From: Peptostreptococcus russellii | Lineage (GTDB): Bacteria; Bacillota; Clostridia; Peptostreptococcales; Peptostreptococcaceae | Direction: 5' to 3' | DNA: 64,000 nucleotides | Assembly: GCF_900110295.1 (NCBI RefSeq) | Contig: NZ_FODF01000002.1 | Span: 62,001-126,000, forward strand | Part shown: positions 43,494 through 54,240 of the stretch, in pieces | Position numbering within the stretch: the stretch's first letter is position 1 | Layout of the letters: every line of letters begins with the position of its first letter | Notes under the pieces: model-generated | Told to the model about the DNA's origin: nothing | What the model saw: the letters and a program-made list of their open reading frames with translations, nothing else | The model's database searches: none | Made by a program: the position numbers and the translations under genes

Positions 43494-44540
43494 ATGAAAA
43501 AGAATGGAAAAATCTTATTTCTGATTACAACGCTGATTTTGCTTACTGCCCTTATAGTATCTAATACCGTTTTTAAGAAGGGAACTTATTCCCAAACTAA
43601 CTACTATTTGGACACAGTAAATGAAGTTTCACTTATAAATATTAGAAAAAAACAAGCAGATAAGCTTCTTCCTGAGGTTGACAAAATAATATTGGATATC
43701 AATAATGAAATGAGTCTTCAGCTTCCTGGAAGCGAATTATCAAAAATAAATAAAAATGCTGGTATTAAAGCTGTAAAAGTAAGTGATGATATTTTTAATG
43801 TAATTGAAAAATCTGTTTATTACTCTAAGCTTACAAATGGCGAATTTGATATAGCAGTAGGTCCACTTACTTCTTTATGGAATATTGGCAATAAAAATGC
43901 AAGGGTTCCTTCTGAATCAGAAATTAAAAATGTACTGCCTTTGGTCAACTACAAAAATATAGTTTTAAACAAAGCTGAACGCACAGTTTATTTAAAGGAA
44001 AAAGGTATGAAGCTTGACCTAGGTGGAATTGCTAAGGGCTTTTGTGCAGATAAAATTGCTTCCTATCTTAAAAATAATGGAGTCAAAGATGCTATAATTA
44101 ACCTTGGTGGTAATATATATGTTTTAGGTAAAAACGATAGAAATAAAGACTTTTCAGTTGGAATACAAGACCCTGCAAAGGATTCAAGTAGCCCTATGGC
44201 AAATATAAAGGTTAGTAACAAGTCAATTGTTACATCTGGAATATACGAAAGATATCTAGAAAAAGACGGAAAGATTTATCATCATATGTTAAATCCTAAA
44301 ACTGGATATCCTTTTGACAACAATCTAAACAGTGTTACAATAGTCTCTGATAAATCTATAGATGGAGATGCACTTTCAACTTCCATTTATGGACTAGGTT
44401 TAAAAGAAGGATTTGAAAAAATAAAAAGCATTAAAGGTGTAGATGCTATTTTTATTACTAAGGACTCAAAAGTGTATATTACAGATGGTCTAAAAAACAA
44501 TTTTGAATTACTAAATAACAAATACCATCTTGTAAATTAA
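43494..44540 (+). CDS. apbE: FAD:protein FMN transferase (ApbE)
   Basis: A 348-residue periplasm-facing enzyme that covalently attaches FMN to threonine of target flavoproteins such as RnfG/NqrC. An N-terminal membrane anchor (residues 7-25), the core with LDLGGIAKGFCADKIA, INLGGNIYVLG, and the HHMLNPKTGYP motif are all present. No lipobox Cys is seen at the anchor, so it may be a membrane-tethered form. The start is ATG 43494 behind GGGAGG; the upstream extension is not real. The target protein is not in the window. Confidence 0.95.
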   Translation: MKKNGKILFLITTLILLTALIVSNTVFKKGTYSQTNYYLDTVNEVSLINIRKKQADKLLPEVDKIILDINNEMSLQLPGSELSKINKNAGIKAVKVSDDIFNVIEKSVYYSKLTNGEFDIAVGPLTSLWNIGNKNARVPSESEIKNVLPLVNYKNIVLNKAERTVYLKEKGMKLDLGGIAKGFCADKIASYLKNNGVKDAIINLGGNIYVLGKNDRNKDFSVGIQDPAKDSSSPMANIKVSNKSIVTSGIYERYLEKDGKIYHHMLNPKTGYPFDNNLNSVTIVSDKSIDGDALSTSIYGLGLKEGFEKIKSIKGVDAIFITKDSKVYITDGLKNNFELLNNKYHLVN

Positions 44541-44550
44541 TCATAAAAAT

Positions 44551-44582
44551 AGAAAACCTTGGGTAAATACCCAAGGTTTTCT
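44551..44582. terminator. Bidirectional terminator between apbE and nusB
   Basis: AGAAAACCTTGGGT and ACCCAAGGTTTTCT form a 14-base-pair stem with a four-base loop, with T runs on both sides. It serves the convergent apbE and nusB units. Confidence 0.9.
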
Positions 44583-44590
44583 TTATTTAT

Positions 44591-45091
44591 CTATTCTCCG
44601 ATTATACTTCCTAGTATACCATTTATATACTTATAAGCATTATCATCACAATATTTTTTAGCAAGTATTACTGCCTGATCACAAGCAACACCGTTTGGAA
44701 CTATTGCAGTGTACTTTATTTCTGCTATAGCTATTCTTAAAATAGAAACATCTACTTTAGGCAAAGTTTCAACTGTCCAATTTCTAGCATACTTATTTAT
44801 ATATTCATCTATTTCTGATATATTAGATTCAATAACTCTTGACATATCCATAAGGTATGAACCGTCAAGTACTACATCTCTATATGTTTCTAGCTGGTCA
44901 AATTCTCTACCACCATTTTCTATATGTATCTCCATTGCATCATCTTCGACTCCATCAAGAAATGTATCTAACTTCTGATATAAATCTTCCCAACCTGCTT
45001 CTAGCAGTTCATTCTGATACAAAAACTTCATGAAAAGTTCTCTTGATACAACTCTTCTTACTAGCAAATCATTAACTTTATTATTTTTCAT
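44591..45091 (-). CDS. nusB: Transcription antitermination factor NusB
   Basis: A 166-residue all-helical protein with RELFMKFLYQNELL near the N-terminus and VDVSILRIAIAEIKY plus NGVACDQAVILAKKYCDDNAYKYINGILGSI near the C-terminus, as in NusB. It acts with NusE in rRNA antitermination. Somewhat longer than E. coli NusB (139), with an insertion around residues 40-70. It overlaps the end of the asp23 gene by 11 bases, so translation is likely coupled. Confidence 0.93.
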   Translation of the reverse strand: MKNNKVNDLLVRRVVSRELFMKFLYQNELLEAGWEDLYQKLDTFLDGVEDDAMEIHIENGGREFDQLETYRDVVLDGSYLMDMSRVIESNISEIDEYINKYARNWTVETLPKVDVSILRIAIAEIKYTAIVPNGVACDQAVILAKKYCDDNAYKYINGILGSIIGE

Positions 45092-45422
45092 TATCCTTTT
45101 TATCTCTTTCCTTCTTAAGCTCTACGCTGACAACATGAACATTGACCTGAGATACTTTTAGTCCCGCCATTGTCTCAACTGCATTAACTATATTTTCTTG
45201 AACCTTGAAACAAACTTCAGGTATAACCTGACCAAATGTAACTGATAGTTCAACATCTATAGACGCCTTATCGCTGTCTATTTCAACTTTTATTCCATTG
45301 TTACCAAATAATTTATCCGTAAACGATGTAGACTTGTCTATTCCGTCAACTTCCAATGCTGCAAAACCAGCAATTGTCTGTATAACGTCATTTGATATCT
45401 TTATCTGACCCAAATTTTCCAT
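45081..45422 (-). CDS. Asp23/Gls24 family envelope stress protein
   Basis: A 113-residue protein of the Asp23/DUF322 family: IKISNDVIQTIAGFAALEVDGI at the N-terminus and IPEVCFKVQENIVNAVETMAGLKVSQVNVHV later. Family members attach to the membrane or envelope and respond to stress, but the mechanism is unclear. It immediately precedes nusB, as yqhY does in Bacillus. A second member is at 58227. Confidence 0.9.
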   Translation of the reverse strand: MENLGQIKISNDVIQTIAGFAALEVDGIDKSTSFTDKLFGNNGIKVEIDSDKASIDVELSVTFGQVIPEVCFKVQENIVNAVETMAGLKVSQVNVHVVSVELKKERDKKDNEK

Positions 45423-45550
45423 TTTACACCTCCATAAAATACTTACAATATTATACCATATTTTAAGCCTCTATGCTATTGAGTGTTTTAAAAAAATCAC
45501 TTAAAAGCAAAATTTTTATAATATTGTATATCTATAAGCCTTGTTGACTC

Positions 45551-47527
45551 TTACTTTTCCTTTATAAGACCGCATTTATATGCTGCCAACAAAGTCTTTA
45601 AATCTTCTACTTTTTCAGATAACTGTTTACCATCATTGGTATCCGCTATCATCCTTCTCTTTGTTCTATGCTCTACAAGAACAGTTGAAGATATTATATC
45701 AATTTCATTCTCTACTGCATCTTCCTTAGAAGTAAAAGGCTCATGTGATACTAATTGAAGAGTTCTTGAGTTATAAATTAATGTATATCCAGCCATACCA
45801 GTTTTGGACTGATACGCCCTAGAAAATCCACCATCTATAACGAATATCTTCCCCCCTGCCTTTACAGGTTTTTCTCCCTTTTTAAATTTAACAGGAACAT
45901 GACCATTTATAATATGATCTTCTTCAAAGTTCATATTAAATTCTTCAAATATATTCTTCAAAACATCCATATCTTCTCTTAAAATATAATATGGATTCTT
46001 ATTTTCTACATGAGTTTCCTTATCTTCTATAAAGTATCTTTCAAAAGTTGTCATCTCATCTTTTCCAAATAATGACGAGCATTTTCCTGTCCATAAATAC
46101 CAAAACATATCTAGACCATAGGCTCTTTTATTATCATCTTTTTCATAGTAACCTTCTCTTACAAGATTCTCCATCTTGTCTAGAAGAGCTCTTCCACTAT
46201 ATTTATTACCCTTTAGTTTCATTTCCATAAAACTTCCGTCATTATTTAGTGGAATACCGCCATGTATTAATAGATTTCCATTATATTTTAAATAAATACT
46301 TCCCTTTACAAATAAGAAGTTCACATGTTTTTGAAGCTTATCACTCATTCTAAATGATTTTACTAACTTTTCAACTATATCACATTCTTCTTGAGTTAGT
46401 CTAAAAGGATCCTTTGGATCTATTGTAGGGAAATTAGTATCTTTTAGTTTATAAACTTTTTCCTTTAAATTGATTGTTCCTTTTTCATAATCTATCTTAT
46501 CAAGAAGTAACCTGTGATTCATTCCATATTCTGGATGATTGTTTATTATTTCTCCTTCTAACTTAAACTGTATAATACTTATCGCCTTATGCATTTTTGC
46601 AATTAAAGGGATCTCTTGAGTATTAAATTCTGAATCTCCCATTTTAGGAAGAAATTCACTACAAGGATCGTCCTTATATGTTTTAAGTGCAAATGTTGCT
46701 AAAGGTAGCAAGTTTATACCGTATACATCTTCTACAATGTCTAGGTTAGCATATCTAGATGAAATCCTAAGGGCATTTGCTATACAAGTTTTTTCTCCTG
46801 CAGCTGCACCCATCCAAAGAATATCATGATTTCCCCATTGTATGTCCACACAGTGATGCTCCATAAGTCTATCTACAATAATATCAGGTCTTGGTCCTCT
46901 ATCGTAAATATCCCCTACAATATGTAATCTATCTACCACTAGCCTCTGTATAGCTGTACATATTGCAACTATAAAATCTTCTGACTGTCCCAGATTAATT
47001 ATCGTCTCAACTAGAGATTCATAGTATTCTTCTTTATGCTCACTTTTTCTGTGTTCATGAAGAAGCTCTTCTATTACATAGCTGTATTCAGCTGGTAATA
47101 GCTTTCTCACCTTAGATCTAGTATATTTACTTGAACAATATTTACAAAGTTCAACCAATCTATAGATGCTAATTCTATAAAAATCTTCTATATTTGCATC
47201 TGTCTTTTTAACAAGTTCCAATTTACTATGAGGATAATAGACTAAAGTTGCCAGAGTCTTTTTTTCTGAGTCCCGCATAGTATTTGAAAATAATTCGTCT
47301 ATTTTTCTTCTTATTACTCCTGAACCATTTTTTAATACATGTATAAAAGCTTCATGCTCTCCATGTATATCAGATAAAAAATGCTCCGTACCCTTAGGAA
47401 GATTTAATATTGCTTCTAAATTAATAATTTCAGTACTAGCCTTTGATATTGTAGGATACTGATTAGCCAGTAGTTTCAAATACTTCATCTTAGATTTTAA
47501 CTCCTCATATGAGTATTTTTCAGTCAT
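45551..47527 (-). CDS. fbp: Fructose-1,6-bisphosphatase, class III
   Basis: A 658-residue gluconeogenic phosphatase of the Firmicutes class III. The metallophosphatase motifs are present: [11 protein letters not shown] near residue 53, [12 protein letters not shown] near residue 201, [12 protein letters not shown] near 230, and [15 protein letters not shown] near 545. It is located 20 bases after plsX and probably co-transcribed. The ATG is preceded by GGAGGTATTATATC. Confidence 0.96.
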   Translation of the reverse strand: MTEKYSYEELKSKMKYLKLLANQYPTISKASTEIINLEAILNLPKGTEHFLSDIHGEHEAFIHVLKNGSGVIRRKIDELFSNTMRDSEKKTLATLVYYPHSKLELVKKTDANIEDFYRISIYRLVELCKYCSSKYTRSKVRKLLPAEYSYVIEELLHEHRKSEHKEEYYESLVETIINLGQSEDFIVAICTAIQRLVVDRLHIVGDIYDRGPRPDIIVDRLMEHHCVDIQWGNHDILWMGAAAGEKTCIANALRISSRYANLDIVEDVYGINLLPLATFALKTYKDDPCSEFLPKMGDSEFNTQEIPLIAKMHKAISIIQFKLEGEIINNHPEYGMNHRLLLDKIDYEKGTINLKEKVYKLKDTNFPTIDPKDPFRLTQEECDIVEKLVKSFRMSDKLQKHVNFLFVKGSIYLKYNGNLLIHGGIPLNNDGSFMEMKLKGNKYSGRALLDKMENLVREGYYEKDDNKRAYGLDMFWYLWTGKCSSLFGKDEMTTFERYFIEDKETHVENKNPYYILREDMDVLKNIFEEFNMNFEEDHIINGHVPVKFKKGEKPVKAGGKIFVIDGGFSRAYQSKTGMAGYTLIYNSRTLQLVSHEPFTSKEDAVENEIDIISSTVLVEHRTKRRMIADTNDGKQLSEKVEDLKTLLAAYKCGLIKEK

Positions 47528-47547
47528 GATATAATACCTCCAAAAAT

Positions 47548-48549
47548 CTATTTTGCCTTACCTTCGACATATTTCTTTATTTCATCCATTACTTCTCCTT
47601 CATGGAATTTAATACCTTGGTATATTGCATTTTTAATAGATTTTGCATTAGAACTACCGTGTGCCTTAATCACTCCACCATCTACTCCTAAGAAAGGTGC
47701 ACCACCATAAGAAGTATAATCAAGTAGATCTTTTATTTCTTTTAATTCACTCTTCATTAATAAAGCCCCAATTTTTGACTTTGTAGTAGACATCATCGCC
47801 TCTTTAAGCTTTTTAAACAGTGATAAAACACTACCTTCTACTGTTTTTAAAACAATATTGCCGATAAATCCATCACATACTACAACATCGCATACTCCGT
47901 TAAGAATTTCTCTTGTTTCCATATTCCCAATGAAGTTTAAGCCCTCTACATTCTTTAATTCTTCAAAAGTTTTTTTAACGAGATCATTCCCCTTACCTTC
48001 TTCTGTTCCTATATTTGCAAGAGCTACCCTAGGAGAATCTTTTTTAAGGACTTTTCTAGCATATATGTCTGTCATAAATGCGAAATCCATGAGATTTTGC
48101 ACATCGCAATCAACATTGGCTCCAGTATCCGCCAGCATAGTGGAACCACCATTTATAGTTGGAAGAGTAGCACATATACAAGGTCTTGATATACCTTTTA
48201 TTCTCTTAATGATAAACACTCCCCCGCTTAGCAGTGCCCCTGTACTTCCTGCAGATATTACTATATCCGCTTCTTTATTTTTAACCATATTAAGTGCTAC
48301 AACCATTGAACTATCCTTTTTCTTTCTAATTGCATGGACAGGTTTTTCTTCATTTGTAATCACTTCTGTTGTATGAACTACAGATATCTTATTCTTGTCA
48401 TAACTATGCTTTTTAAGCTCTTCATTTATAGCCTTTTCATCGCCTGTTATAACAATATCAACTCCGTATTCATTAACAGCCATACAAGCACCTTCTACTA
48501 CTGCCTGTGGAGCGTTATCTCCGCCCATTCCATCTATGACAATCTTCAT
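47548..48549 (-). CDS. plsX: Phosphate acyltransferase PlsX
   Basis: A 333-residue enzyme that makes acyl phosphate from acyl-ACP for phospholipid synthesis. [20 protein letters not shown] is the hallmark start, and [12 protein letters not shown] and [17 protein letters not shown] follow. GrdD of the glycine reductase belongs to the same fold superfamily. It is the first gene before fbp; rpmF lies upstream, separated by a terminator. Confidence 0.97.
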   Translation of the reverse strand: MKIVIDGMGGDNAPQAVVEGACMAVNEYGVDIVITGDEKAINEELKKHSYDKNKISVVHTTEVITNEEKPVHAIRKKKDSSMVVALNMVKNKEADIVISAGSTGALLSGGVFIIKRIKGISRPCICATLPTINGGSTMLADTGANVDCDVQNLMDFAFMTDIYARKVLKKDSPRVALANIGTEEGKGNDLVKKTFEELKNVEGLNFIGNMETREILNGVCDVVVCDGFIGNIVLKTVEGSVLSLFKKLKEAMMSTTKSKIGALLMKSELKEIKDLLDYTSYGGAPFLGVDGGVIKAHGSSNAKSIKNAIYQGIKFHEGEVMDEIKKYVEGKAK

Positions 48550-48751
48550 ATAATTCCTCCCATCTCATATACTTTTGTATATACAGAAGTCTGTAATAGC
48601 TTTGCATTTCTTCTTGGCAAAAGTATTATAAATTATATTCAAAATACTTAGCCTCATAAAATATTCTTACATCACTATTTATTCTTTTATAAGCAATTAA
48701 TATCTATTAATTAAGCACAAACTCCTAATCCTATTATATCATAAATTTGCA

Positions 48752-48787
48752 TAAAAAATGTGAATGAGATAAGAATCTCATTCACAT
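48752..48787 (-). terminator. Terminator after rpmF
   Basis: ATGTGAATGAGAT pairs perfectly with ATCTCATTCACAT around four bases, and on the minus strand is followed by TTTTTTATG. It separates the DUF177-rpmF unit from plsX. Confidence 0.9.
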
Positions 48788-48819
48788 CATTTATCATTTT
48801 TAAATTTTCTAAAATCTAA

Positions 48820-48999
48820 TTAGTCAACAGATACAACTTCTTTTCCGTTGTAGCTTCCACAAGTCTGACAAACTCTGTGTGGTAACTTTGGTTCGTGGCA
48901 CTGAGGGCACTCAACGAAACCAGTTGGAACCATCTTTGAGTTAGCTGCTCTTCTCATATTCTTTTTAGATTTAGATGTTCTACGCTTTGGTACTGCCAT
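48820..48999 (-). CDS. rpmF: 50S ribosomal protein L32
   Basis: A 59-residue protein reading [17 protein letters not shown], the conserved start of bL32, then four zinc-type cysteines (CPQC and CQTC). It is short enough to be missed by ORF filters set at 60 residues. ATG 48999 follows GGAGGTG. It lies 17 bases after the DUF177 gene, the common order yceD-rpmF. Confidence 0.97.
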   Translation of the reverse strand: MAVPKRRTSKSKKNMRRAANSKMVPTGFVECPQCHEPKLPHRVCQTCGSYNGKEVVSVD

Positions 49000-49016
49000 G
49001 AAGACACCTCCTTACT

Positions 49017-49535
49017 CTATTTTAACAATTCTTTTAGTTTAGCAAATCTAGGATCAATGTCATCGACATCTATGGAGTCTTCACACTTACAGTCTTCAGT
49101 ATTAAGATTTACCCCACAGCCTGAACATATTCCTTTACAATATTCGCTACATAGAATTCGTTGAGGCATATTAAAACATAAAGTACTTTCGATAATCTCC
49201 ATAAGGTTAACTTCTGATGAATCTATCTCAAATACATCCACATCTTCAAATTCACTCTCATCGTATTCTTCTCTCATTAGATAAGCTTCAATATTATATT
49301 CTACCGGAACTTTGACATCGGCTAGACACCTATTACAACTACCTAGAAAAACAAACTCAACTTTTGCCTTTAATAAGAAGTTCTGCCCAGCTTTTGATAT
49401 TTGTCCAGATAGATGAACCGGTGATACTAATTTGTACTCTACACCGGAAAATTCGAAACTTGAGACATTTTCGCTCAAATCGAAGTCTTTACTTCTTATT
49501 TCCTTATTATATAGAGATTCAATATTTAGCTTCAT
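49017..49535 (-). CDS. DUF177 (YceD family) protein
   Basis: A 172-residue protein. The C-terminal part has CSEYCKGICSGCGVNLNTEDCKC and the middle FLGSCNRCLADVKVPVEYN, both diagnostic of DUF177. The family accompanies rpmF in most bacteria and has been tied to 23S rRNA accumulation; its molecular role is unresolved. It is co-transcribed with rpmF. Confidence 0.92.
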   Translation of the reverse strand: MKLNIESLYNKEIRSKDFDLSENVSSFEFSGVEYKLVSPVHLSGQISKAGQNFLLKAKVEFVFLGSCNRCLADVKVPVEYNIEAYLMREEYDESEFEDVDVFEIDSSEVNLMEIIESTLCFNMPQRILCSEYCKGICSGCGVNLNTEDCKCEDSIDVDDIDPRFAKLKELLK

Positions 49536-49685
49536 AATTTATCACCTCTAAAAACATTACTTGTCTATTATACATACTCAAAAATTATTTGTCAAGCATT
49601 TTTGCCTTATACTTATTTTTTTTTGAGTTATTTTTCGGTAAAATATTTTCTATATTTATATATATTTACCAGTAGCTTTATTTTA

Positions 49686-50882
49686 CTACTTAGCAAGCTT
49701 TACAGTATCTCTTGCTATCATTAATTCTTCATTTGTTGGTATAAGAAGTACCTTAACCTTTGAATCTTCTGTAGATATTACAGTGTCCTTACCTCTTACA
49801 TTATTCTTTTCTTCATCTATATTTATTCCTAAGAATTCCATATCCTTACATATATCAGCTCTCATGCTTATACTGTTTTCACCAAGACCAGCAGTGAATA
49901 CAACTGCATCTACACCATTCATTTCTGCTGCATATGCACCTATGTACTTCTTAACTCTCTGAATATAAGCTTCTAAAGCATTTATAGCCTTCTTATCTCC
50001 ATTGTTTGCTGCATCTTCTATGTCTCTAAAGTCTGAAGATATACCAGTCATACCATATACACCTGACTGCTTGTTCATTAGCTTATCAACGCCGTCAGCA
50101 TCTAGGTTTTCCTTCTTCATTACAAATGGTATTATAGCTGGGTCTATATCACCACATCTAGTACCCATTATTAGACCTTCAAGAGGAGTTAATCCCATAC
50201 TTGTATCTAAACACTTACCATGATCAACAGCTGCTATTGAAGCACCGTTGCCTAAGTGACAAGTTATTATTCTAAGATCTTCAGGAGCCTTTCCTAACAT
50301 TTCAGCAGCTCTCTGAGTTACGTACATATGACTTGTACCATGGAAACCATATCTTCTTACTCCATACTTTGTATATAATTCATATGGAAGACCATATAAA
50401 AATGTCTTTTCTGGCATAGTCTGATGGAAAGCTGTATCAAATACAGCAACCTGTACTACGTCTGGTAATATAGCCTTACAAGCCTCAACACCCATTAAGT
50501 TAGCTGGATTGTGAAGTGGTGCAAGATCAGATACACCTTCTATAGCTGCTATTACTTCATCTGTTAATACAGCTGAAGAAGCGAACTTTTCTCCACCGTG
50601 AACTATTCTATGTCCTACAGCATCTATTTCCTTCATATCCTTTACTGCTCCAACCTTTTCATCAACAACTGCTGATAATACATGGTTGATTGCATCCTTG
50701 TGGTCCTTCATAGGAGTTTCTACTATGTGCTTACCATCTAGCCCTGGCTTTTCGTGCTTAAGAACAGAACCATCTATTCCTATTCTTTCAACTAGCCCCT
50801 TACATAGTACTGATTCATTAGTCATATCTATTAACTGATACTTTAATGATGAACTTCCACAGTTTAATACTAAAACCTTCAT
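49686..50882 (-). CDS. ackA: Acetate kinase
   Basis: A 398-residue kinase that turns acetyl phosphate and ADP into acetate and ATP. It has [44 protein letters not shown] and [14 protein letters not shown], all canonical. In this organism it can collect the ATP from acetyl phosphate made by the glycine reductase. The start ATG 50882 follows GGAGG. About 260 bases separate it from tmcAL. Confidence 0.98.
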   Translation of the reverse strand: MKVLVLNCGSSSLKYQLIDMTNESVLCKGLVERIGIDGSVLKHEKPGLDGKHIVETPMKDHKDAINHVLSAVVDEKVGAVKDMKEIDAVGHRIVHGGEKFASSAVLTDEVIAAIEGVSDLAPLHNPANLMGVEACKAILPDVVQVAVFDTAFHQTMPEKTFLYGLPYELYTKYGVRRYGFHGTSHMYVTQRAAEMLGKAPEDLRIITCHLGNGASIAAVDHGKCLDTSMGLTPLEGLIMGTRCGDIDPAIIPFVMKKENLDADGVDKLMNKQSGVYGMTGISSDFRDIEDAANNGDKKAINALEAYIQRVKKYIGAYAAEMNGVDAVVFTAGLGENSISMRADICKDMEFLGINIDEEKNNVRGKDTVISTEDSKVKVLLIPTNEELMIARDTVKLAK

Positions 50883-51144
50883 TATAATGTTTACCTCCAT
50901 AAATATATTATTTATTATTAATAATCCAATGTTAATATATCACTTTTTAATCTAAATGTACACATTTTTAACATAAATTCTATATTTAGTTTATAAAATA
51001 TCAATGTTATACTGTATAGCTATTGCAAAACTTAAACGGCAAAAATTTCACCGTGCTTACTTTTAGATGATAACGTTAACATTTTTATCTTATTCAGTTA
51101 TCATTTTTAAACAACAACTGAAAATATTTTAAATACTTTAAATG

Positions 51145-52452
51145 CTATAACATATACCCCAGTGTTACAAAATCGGGTTCACCCTTTTTAAGAATACTGC
51201 GGTTTTGACTATAGTACTTCTGATAATATATATTAGAAGATTTGATATCAAAATCAAACATCTTTTTTAATATAGCATTATTTCTGTACTCATCCGACTT
51301 TTTAGCTTTTGCGGGTGACTTAATTATTAAAGCATTGGATTTATTTTTAATCTCTTTCAAAATTTCTGTTCCCTTTTTATTAAAAGCAAGGACTCTTATA
51401 TATGAAAGAGCTTTTAATCTTCTTATCTCTTTCATATCATCTTTATATATTCCTAAAAGAATATTAAACAAAGTTCTTCTTATTCTTGATGAGCTATACC
51501 TTGCCGACGTCAACTCTTCAACTAGCTCTTCAAAATTATAAGAAGTTGTAATATTTTTCCTTATGGAATTTTCTATTCCTTCATTTACTTCAAAATATTG
51601 TTCTAAGTTTTCTTCTTCTCTCAATATAGAGTAGCAAAGCTCATCAAAAAAATTTTCTGCATAGATAGGATAAATATCTTTTGAAAAATTTTTCTTTATT
51701 ACTTCTACACTTGTGCTTGGTAGATATTTTTCAAAACCTAAAATTTTTTCTTCTTCAATTTTTTCTATAGTATCCATTTCTCTATATCTTTTAGAAATTG
51801 TCTCTTTAACATTATAAAGACTCTTTCTTATTGAAGTCGCCGATTTAAAGTTGCCTTTTGCTTCAATGCTATTATGGTCTACTGCCTTTCTCAAAATAGA
51901 GACTGCTTCTATATTAGAATCTATTCTAAGCAGTTCTTTTAAATATTCTATTGCTAGAATATTATTTGACATTGATAAAAATTCACTATTATCAAGCTCT
52001 AAAATCTTTTCTATAGCACTTTGCCTTGCTATAGGAAATGGAAGCTTCTCTGCTAAATATTTTGATAGTATTTTTTCATATTCTTCATTTCTATAAACCA
52101 ATATCCTTGCAGTTTCTTTTAGTTTTTCAATATTTTCTTCTTCTGTTCCAAAACATATTGAGTCTAAACACCCAAGTGCATCTAGACTCAATATTGCTCC
52201 TCTTGCATAAAGTTCTGCTGTTTGAGTTGCAAAATAAGCTGGAATTTCAATTACCAAGTCTGCACCTGCAGATATTGCCATTTCAGCTCTGCTAAATTTG
52301 TCAAATATTGCAGGAGCTCCTCTTTGAACAAAGTTTCCACTCATTGCCACTACTAAATGAGATATATCTTTATGTCTTTTATATTCTTCAATCTGATATC
52401 TATGACCATTATGAAAGGGATTGTATTCAGCTACTATTGATCCTATTTTCAT
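51145..52452 (-). CDS. tmcAL: tRNA(Met) cytidine acetate ligase
   Basis: A 435-residue nucleotidyltransferase. GSIVAEYNPFHNGHRYQIEE near the N-terminus carries the HxGH motif, followed by MSGNFVQRGAPAIFDKFSRAEMA. The family (YlbM) activates acetate with ATP and acetylates C34 of elongator tRNA(Met) to ac4C. It neighbours acetate kinase, which makes its substrate, though both genes often occur near coaD/rsmD in Firmicutes. Confidence 0.95.
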   Translation of the reverse strand: MKIGSIVAEYNPFHNGHRYQIEEYKRHKDISHLVVAMSGNFVQRGAPAIFDKFSRAEMAISAGADLVIEIPAYFATQTAELYARGAILSLDALGCLDSICFGTEEENIEKLKETARILVYRNEEYEKILSKYLAEKLPFPIARQSAIEKILELDNSEFLSMSNNILAIEYLKELLRIDSNIEAVSILRKAVDHNSIEAKGNFKSATSIRKSLYNVKETISKRYREMDTIEKIEEEKILGFEKYLPSTSVEVIKKNFSKDIYPIYAENFFDELCYSILREEENLEQYFEVNEGIENSIRKNITTSYNFEELVEELTSARYSSSRIRRTLFNILLGIYKDDMKEIRRLKALSYIRVLAFNKKGTEILKEIKNKSNALIIKSPAKAKKSDEYRNNAILKKMFDFDIKSSNIYYQKYYSQNRSILKKGEPDFVTLGYML

Positions 52453-52464
52453 AATGTCACCATC

Positions 52465-53010
52465 TTAAAGCTTTCCTTTGTCTGATCTTACTTCTGCTAA
52501 TATTGATGATAAAGTAGCTTCAACGCTTTCTAACTTGTCTATTGAATATCCTCTTGCACCATCTCTAATATTTCTTGAATATTCCTGTGCTTCTCTAATA
52601 AGCTTTTCTGATCTAGCCTTTGCATCTTTCATTGTCTTACTTTCACTTACAAGCTCTTCTGCTCTCATTGTAGCTTCTCTCATCATAGTTTCCATTTCAC
52701 TATCTGCTTGCTTCTTTCTCAAAATTATATCTTCATTACACTCTTTTATACTCTGTTCTTTTTCTCTTTTTGCTTCTTCAACTATAAAGTTAGCATCATT
52801 TCTTGCTGATTCTAGTATAGAGTCCTGCTCATCAAGTATCTTTAAAGCAGTATCTAACTCATATGGCAAGCTTTCTTTTAAACTATCTAGTAAATCAAGC
52901 ATTTCATCTCTGTCTACACCGACTTTTTTTGATAAAGGAAGCTTTCCAGCTTCATTTAATATATCTTCTAACCTACCTATAAGGTCTATTACTCTGATAT
53001 CTTCGCTCAT
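52465..53010 (-). CDS. DivIVA-like coiled-coil protein
   Basis: A 181-residue protein, mostly helical with long coiled-coil parts (about residues 55-150) rich in Glu/Lys/Ala. The N-terminal VIDLIGRLEDILNEAGKLPLSKKVGVDRDEMLDLLDSL-type region resembles the DivIVA-like/ATP synthase B-like proteins often found next to coaD in Clostridia. Function unknown; a scaffold role is inference. ATG 53010 follows GGAGG; 12 bases to the next gene tmcAL. Confidence 0.75.
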   Translation of the reverse strand: MSEDIRVIDLIGRLEDILNEAGKLPLSKKVGVDRDEMLDLLDSLKESLPYELDTALKILDEQDSILESARNDANFIVEEAKREKEQSIKECNEDIILRKKQADSEMETMMREATMRAEELVSESKTMKDAKARSEKLIREAQEYSRNIRDGARGYSIDKLESVEATLSSILAEVRSDKGKL

Positions 53011-53076
53011 ATTAACCTCCAATTTAATTATATTTAATATAGTATTTCTTAAATAGTGCATTATATGCTACTAATT

Positions 53077-53568
53077 TTATAAAAGACCTCTTTTTTTCTT
53101 CAATTCTTCCAAAACACATTTAGGAACTAAATCTTCTATATTGGCATTAAACCTTAATACTTCTTTTATAAGTGAAGAGCTTATAAAAGAATACTTTGTA
53201 TTTGTAGGTATTATTACTGTTTCTATTCTATCATCAAGTTCCTTATTCATATGGGCCATTTGTAATTCATATGCAATGTCTGCAGATGATCTAATCCCTC
53301 TCACTAAAACTGTTATATCATTTTTCTTACAATAGTCTACTAGTAGCCCCTCAAAAAATACAACTTCTATATTTTTTATGTGATCTGTAGATTTTCTTAT
53401 TAACTCAAGTCTTTCTTCCATTGAAAAAAGCGCATTCTTATTTGGATTTATCAGAATACCAATTTTAAGTTCTCCAAACAACTTAGATGCCCTTTCTATT
53501 ATGTCTATATGACCATTTGTAATTGGATCAAAACTCCCCGCAAAAATTGCTTTTATAGGCTTACTCAT
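53077..53568 (-). CDS. coaD: Pantetheine-phosphate adenylyltransferase
   Basis: A 163-residue enzyme of CoA synthesis. KAIFAGSFDPITNGHIDIIERA (HxGH motif) and VRGIRSSADIAYELQMAHMN, with SSSLIKEV, are standard for CoaD. ATG 53568 lies within the end of rsmD, an eight-base overlap that suggests translational coupling. Confidence 0.97.
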   Translation of the reverse strand: MSKPIKAIFAGSFDPITNGHIDIIERASKLFGELKIGILINPNKNALFSMEERLELIRKSTDHIKNIEVVFFEGLLVDYCKKNDITVLVRGIRSSADIAYELQMAHMNKELDDRIETVIIPTNTKYSFISSSLIKEVLRFNANIEDLVPKCVLEELKKKRGLL

Positions 53569-54121
53569 TATCTTCCTCCAAACCATAAAATGTCAACATA
53601 GTAATCCCATACTTTCTTTCTTTATAAACGCAGAGATCCCCAACATCTTTCATTTTTATATCTGCATCGTGTTCCACGACTATAATTCCATCTTTATCTA
53701 AAACTCCACTTTCATCTATTGATTTAAGCACATCTTCAAATAGACCCTTATAGTATGGTGGATCTACAAAAATTAAGTCAAATTTCACTCCCCTTGAAGC
53801 TAAATTCTTAATTACTGACTTGTAATCCTCATTCATTATGTGACTTTTTTCATTAAACTTTGTCTTTTTTAAATTGCTTTTTAAGACTTGTACACTTTCC
53901 TTACTTTTGTCACAAAAGTAAACTTCTCTTGCTCCTCTGGATATACATTCTATTCCTAGAGCACCACTTCCCGAGAAGAGATCTAAAACAGTGCTGTCGT
54001 AAACCTGAGGAGAAATTATATTAAACATTGACTCCTTGACTCTGTCAGTGGTAGGTCTTATATCATTATTTGTAGGAGTATTCAACTTAAGTCCCCTTGC
54101 ACTTCCCGATATTACTCTCAT
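53561..54121 (-). CDS. rsmD: 16S rRNA m2G966 methyltransferase
   Basis: A 186-residue SAM methyltransferase. MRVISGSARGLKL is the standard start, followed by RPTTDRVKESMFNII, VLDLFSGSGALGIE and DPPYYKGL. Methylates G966 in 16S rRNA. Directly upstream of coaD, as in most Firmicutes. Confidence 0.96.
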   Translation of the reverse strand: MRVISGSARGLKLNTPTNNDIRPTTDRVKESMFNIISPQVYDSTVLDLFSGSGALGIECISRGAREVYFCDKSKESVQVLKSNLKKTKFNEKSHIMNEDYKSVIKNLASRGVKFDLIFVDPPYYKGLFEDVLKSIDESGVLDKDGIIVVEHDADIKMKDVGDLCVYKERKYGITMLTFYGLEEDNE

Positions 54122-54240
54122 TGTGACCTCCTTTTTTACACATATATCTTATTATATTTTATCATACAATGTACCTTTTAACTAGAGTTAAGTTATTTTA
54201 TAAGCTGTATCTTATATGTTTTTTTAAAATCTTAAATTAT

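Noticed and set aside
50883-51144. Possible riboswitch in the ackA leader
   Set aside because: It has small inverted repeats (ACGG with CCGT, TGATAAC with GTTATCA), but none of the conserved cores of glycine, cyclic-di-GMP, TPP, SAM or T-box elements that I could recognise.
52478-53056. Long Ser-rich open frame opposite the DivIVA-like gene
   Set aside because: Antisense shadow of a Glu/Lys/Ala coiled coil, with no ribosome site. The minus-strand gene has a GGAGG site and fits the neighbourhood.
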